In this document: positions 6,912 to 8,957 of the stretch, one piece after another
Position numbering within the stretch: the stretch's first letter is position 1
How the letters are laid out: each line of letters opens with the position of its first letter
DNA from: Maribacter sp.
Lineage (GTDB): Bacteria; Bacteroidota; Bacteroidia; Flavobacteriales; Flavobacteriaceae
DNA: 8,957 bases
Reading direction: 5' to 3'
Assembly: GCA_030730545.1 (NCBI GenBank)
Contig: JANQUX010000107.1
Location: forward strand, 1 to 8,957
Program-made: the position numbers and the translations under genes
The notes under the pieces: generated by a model
What the model was told of the DNA's origin: nothing
Databases searched by the model: none
Seen by the model: the letters and a program-made list of their open reading frames with translations, nothing else

Positions 6912-6942
6912 CAAAAATATACAGGATATATAGATAGTCCAA
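6912..6942 (-). promoter_or_regulatory. Bacteroidota-type promoter of yaaA
   Basis: Read on the minus strand, TTG (6942-6940) is followed after 20 bp by TATTTTTG (6919-6912), a perfect TAnnTTTG. A second TTTG lies at 6946-6943. Transcription would start about 12 bases ahead of the yaaA ATG, giving a very short leader. Element sequences and spacing match the -33/-7 promoters used by the primary sigma factor of this phylum. Confidence 0.7.
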
Positions 6943-6983
6943 CAAAAGATAAAAAAGAGTTTATATAGCAGTATCAAAGAATC

Positions 6984-8015
6984 TTATTCTATGCTGTTCT
7001 TACCATAACTACGCCATTTTTCAATAGCATTTGTCATGTCTTCTGGCACTTCTGAATCGAAACTCATATGCTTACCGGTCACCGGATGTACGAACCCCAA
7101 AGTCTTTGCATGTAAGGCTTGTCTTGGTAATAATTTAAAGGTATTATCTACAAATTGCTTGTATTTCGTAAATGTAGTTCCCTTTAAGATTTTTTCGCCA
7201 CCGTAACGCTCATCATTAAATAACGTATGGCCTATGTATTTCATATGCACACGAATTTGATGTGTTCTACCCGTTTCTAACTTACAAGATACCAGTGTTA
7301 CATAACCCAACCTTTCTAACACTTTAAAATGTGTAACGGCTTCTTTGCCATCTTCCCCTTCAGGAAAAACATGCATCTGTAACCGGTTCTTAGGGTGTCT
7401 GCCCACATTACCAATTACCGTACCTTCGTCTTCTTCTATATTACCCCAAACAAGAGCAATATATTCTCGCTCAGAAGTTTTGTCGAAGAATTGTTTTGCC
7501 AAATGGGTCATAGCCGCTTCGGTCTTAGCAACTACTAATAGACCAGAAGTATCTTTATCTATTCGATGTACCAAACCTGGTCTTTCGTTACTGTTCGCCG
7601 GTAAATTATCTGTATGAAAAATTAAGGCATTTATTAAAGTTCCCGAGTAATTACCATGACCTGGGTGTACCACCATGCCTGCAGGTTTATTGACCACCAT
7701 TAATACATCATCTTCGTAGACAATGTTTAAAGGAATATCTTCTGGAACCAATAAAAACTCATGTGGCGGATGCTCAAATAACACCTTTACCACATCACCG
7801 GCCTTTACCTTATAATTAGACTTTACAATATCGTCGTTAACCCAAACGTGACCGCCTTTGGCTGCTTGTTGTATTTTATTTCTTGTAGCATTTTCAATGA
7901 AATTCATTAAAAATTTATCTACTCGTAATGGCTCTTGTCCTTTTGATGCTACTACCCTATGGTGCTCAAAAAGTTCTCCATCTTCATTCTCAGGCTGCTC
8001 AATATGCTCCTCCAT
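6984..8015 (-). CDS. rluD: RluA-family 23S rRNA pseudouridine synthase (RluD-like)
   Basis: 343 residues. An acidic N-terminal tail is followed by an S4 RNA-binding domain at about 29-76 (LRVDKFLMNFIENATRNKIQ, then VWVND). The RluA catalytic domain starts near 98 with IVYEDDVLMVVNKPAGMVVHPG. The active-site motif is GLVHRIDKDTSGLLVVAKT; Asp153 in HRID is the catalytic residue expected for the family. GRTHQIRVHM lies at 249-258 and the C terminus contains RQALHAKTLGFVHP at 298-311. Having both an S4 domain and HRxDKDTSG fits RluD, which modifies uridines in helix 69 of 23S rRNA, but RluC-type specificity cannot be excluded. The start ATG overlaps the stop of the upstream PASTA gene as TAATG, so the two are cotranscribed and probably translationally coupled. 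No terminator is obvious before the yaaA promoter. Confidence 0.94.
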   Translation of the reverse strand: MEEHIEQPENEDGELFEHHRVVASKGQEPLRVDKFLMNFIENATRNKIQQAAKGGHVWVNDDIVKSNYKVKAGDVVKVLFEHPPHEFLLVPEDIPLNIVYEDDVLMVVNKPAGMVVHPGHGNYSGTLINALIFHTDNLPANSNERPGLVHRIDKDTSGLLVVAKTEAAMTHLAKQFFDKTSEREYIALVWGNIEEDEGTVIGNVGRHPKNRLQMHVFPEGEDGKEAVTHFKVLERLGYVTLVSCKLETGRTHQIRVHMKYIGHTLFNDERYGGEKILKGTTFTKYKQFVDNTFKLLPRQALHAKTLGFVHPVTGKHMSFDSEVPEDMTNAIEKWRSYGKNSIE

Positions 8016-8605
8016 TAATCTTCTGATTCCGATTTAATTATTGCTCTATCTGTAATAGTACCATTACCACAGATCAATTCTATTTTAGAAGTTTTAGGTA
8101 GTTTATCGCCAGGCTTTATATACTTGCCCTTAAATTTTATTTGGTATACCATATCTTTACCTAACTCATCTACATAAGTTACCCGTTGTACATCTAAGCC
8201 AACCGCCTTCAACATTGAAGAGGCATTACGCTTGGTTACTTGAATAATTTGAGGAACGGTTACTTTTTTATATCCTGACGGATTAACGGTAAAATATATC
8301 TTTCTATTTTCTTTCACTTTTGATCCTGCTACCGGGTTTTGCTCAATGATAGAAAACCTTGGGTAATCTGGATTGTAATTTGCAGAATCTAACACCTCAT
8401 ATCTTAACCCGGCTTCTTCTATAGATTTTCTCATATCCATCACCGATTTTTTAGAAAAATCTGGCACCTCTACAAACTCACCATGGTTGGTAGTACTATT
8501 CAGGTATCTTAATGTGACAAAAATCACAATAATCAATACCAATACAGCAAGACCGAGCTGAATTAAAAATGTCTTACTTTTTAAAAAATTGAAAAAATTT
8601 CTCAT
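8015..8605 (-). CDS. Membrane-anchored protein with two PASTA domains
   Basis: 196 residues from the ATG at 8605. A TTG 21 bp further upstream (8626) is in frame but lies inside the -7 promoter element, so it cannot be the start. A short cytoplasmic tail (MRNFFNFLKSK) precedes one membrane segment at about 12-35, giving N-in topology with the rest in the periplasm. Two PASTA-like domains follow: about 44-109 (VEVPDFSKKSVMDMRKSIEEAGL, IIEQNPVAGSKVKENRKIYFTV) and about 112-181 (VTVPQI, MLKAVGL, IKPGDKLPKTSKIEL). PASTA domains in other bacteria bind peptidoglycan fragments, usually at the end of Ser/Thr kinases or penicillin-binding proteins. Here there is no kinase or transpeptidase part. It lies divergent from ddl and upstream of rluD with a one-base overlap. 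The role is unknown; a link to peptidoglycan sensing is an inference from domain and neighbour. Confidence 0.88.
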   Translation of the reverse strand: MRNFFNFLKSKTFLIQLGLAVLVLIIVIFVTLRYLNSTTNHGEFVEVPDFSKKSVMDMRKSIEEAGLRYEVLDSANYNPDYPRFSIIEQNPVAGSKVKENRKIYFTVNPSGYKKVTVPQIIQVTKRNASSMLKAVGLDVQRVTYVDELGKDMVYQIKFKGKYIKPGDKLPKTSKIELICGNGTITDRAIIKSESED

Positions 8606-8623
8606 ACTTATTATTTGACCCGA

Positions 8624-8631
8624 CAAATATA
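8624..8631 (-). promoter_or_regulatory. -7 promoter element of the PASTA-rluD operon
   Basis: The minus strand reads TATATTTG, a perfect TAnnTTTG, ending 18 bp before the ATG at 8605. No clear -33 TTG lies about 20 bp upstream (the sequence there is GGTAAAAAGG), so the promoter may be weak or regulated. Its position rules out the upstream TTG as a start codon. Confidence 0.55.
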
Positions 8632-8744
8632 GTAAATGCCCACATACCTTTTTACCGCTTCGGTTTATAGTTACAGCTTACTTAAAAATTAATTCTATTT
8701 GAATGAATGCTGTTCGTTTTCTTTTTTATTTTATTTCAATGCTT

Positions 8745-8752
8745 CATCTTTG
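8745..8752 (+). promoter_or_regulatory. Possible -7 element for ddl
   Basis: CATCTTTG differs from TAnnTTTG at the first base only and lies 26 bp before the ddl start codon. The spacer region upstream is T-rich with no clean -33 TTG at about 20 bp. It would fire divergently from the PASTA-rluD promoter about 115 bp away. Confidence 0.4.
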
Positions 8753-8778
8753 CTTTTAGATTCTTAATAGACCATAAA

Positions 8779-8957
8779 ATGAAAAAAAATATTGCAATTA
8801 TAATGGGCGGTTATTCTAGTGAATATAAAATATCGCTTAAAAGTGGAAATGTGGTCTATAATTACCTTAATAAAAATAAATTCAATCTATACAGAATTCA
8901 TATTTTTAAAAACAAATGGGTCTATGTTGACGATGCAGATAACGAAACGCCTATTGA
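8779..8957 (+). CDS. ddl: D-alanine--D-alanine ligase, N-terminal part
   Basis: Only the first 59 residues are in the window; the frame continues past its end. MKKNIAIIMGGYSSEYKISLKSG matches the N-terminal Rossmann-like start of Ddl enzymes: after a hydrophobic strand, GG is followed by SSE with Glu15 at the position of the catalytic Glu15 of E. coli DdlB, then SLKSG. The following YRIHIFKNKWVYVDD is typical of the flavobacterial form. The enzyme joins two D-alanines with ATP in the cytosol for peptidoglycan precursor synthesis. The ATG at 8779 is preceded by an A-rich leader (GACCATAAA) and sits exactly at the family's usual N terminus. It is divergent from the PASTA-rluD operon, so wall precursor supply and a probable wall-binding protein share one 173-bp control region. 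Confidence 0.93.
   Translation, partial: MKKNIAIIMGGYSSEYKISLKSGNVVYNYLNKNKFNLYRIHIFKNKWVYVDDADNETPI

Noticed and set aside
7345..7617. Open frame of 90 codons on the plus strand inside rluD
   Set aside because: Antisense to the catalytic region of rluD, which explains its composition; no homology recognised.

Overview
This window looks like chromosomal DNA of a member of the Flavobacteriia (Bacteroidota), probably a marine Flavobacteriaceae. The evidence is low GC content, A-rich leaders without Shine-Dalgarno motifs, perfect Bacteroidota -7 elements (TAnnTTTG) ahead of at least two genes, a 42-residue ribosomal protein THX of the Bacteroidota kind, and the gene neighbourhood ddl / PASTA protein / rluD. 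No genus can be assigned from sequence alone.

Layout. Positions 1-1922 (+) hold the 3' end of a large repetitive, probably exported protein made of ~110-residue units; its start lies outside the window. A bidirectional terminator (1940-1975) separates it from the convergent ppc gene (1994-4540, -), an anaplerotic phosphoenolpyruvate carboxylase. Between ppc and its upstream neighbour are a small inverted repeat and a second strong hairpin terminator (4771-4804). Next comes a uracil-DNA-glycosylase-superfamily gene (4836-5505, -) broken by a single-base frameshift in a run of six A. A tiny gene for 30S ribosomal protein THX (5589-5717, +) follows. Its stop lies two bases from the stop of a convergent small lipoprotein gene (5720-6085, -). 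Upstream of the lipoprotein is yaaA (6132-6893, -) with its own clear promoter, then rluD (6984-8015, -) and a membrane-anchored PASTA protein (8015-8605, -) that shares one base with rluD. The window ends in the divergent start of ddl (8779 onward, +).

How the genes relate. Most of the window is housekeeping: C4 anaplerosis (ppc), ribosome structure and maturation (THX, rluD), peroxide/iron stress (yaaA) and peptidoglycan precursor synthesis (ddl) beside a putative peptidoglycan-sensing PASTA protein. The accessory element is the repeat protein. Its units alternate between two types, and the cysteines that distinguish the types appear or vanish in matched pairs across repeat junctions. This suggests disulfide-stapled two-repeat modules. 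That pattern and the frameshifted glycosylase are the main items worth a second look. I saw no mobile element, CRISPR array, tRNA or rRNA.
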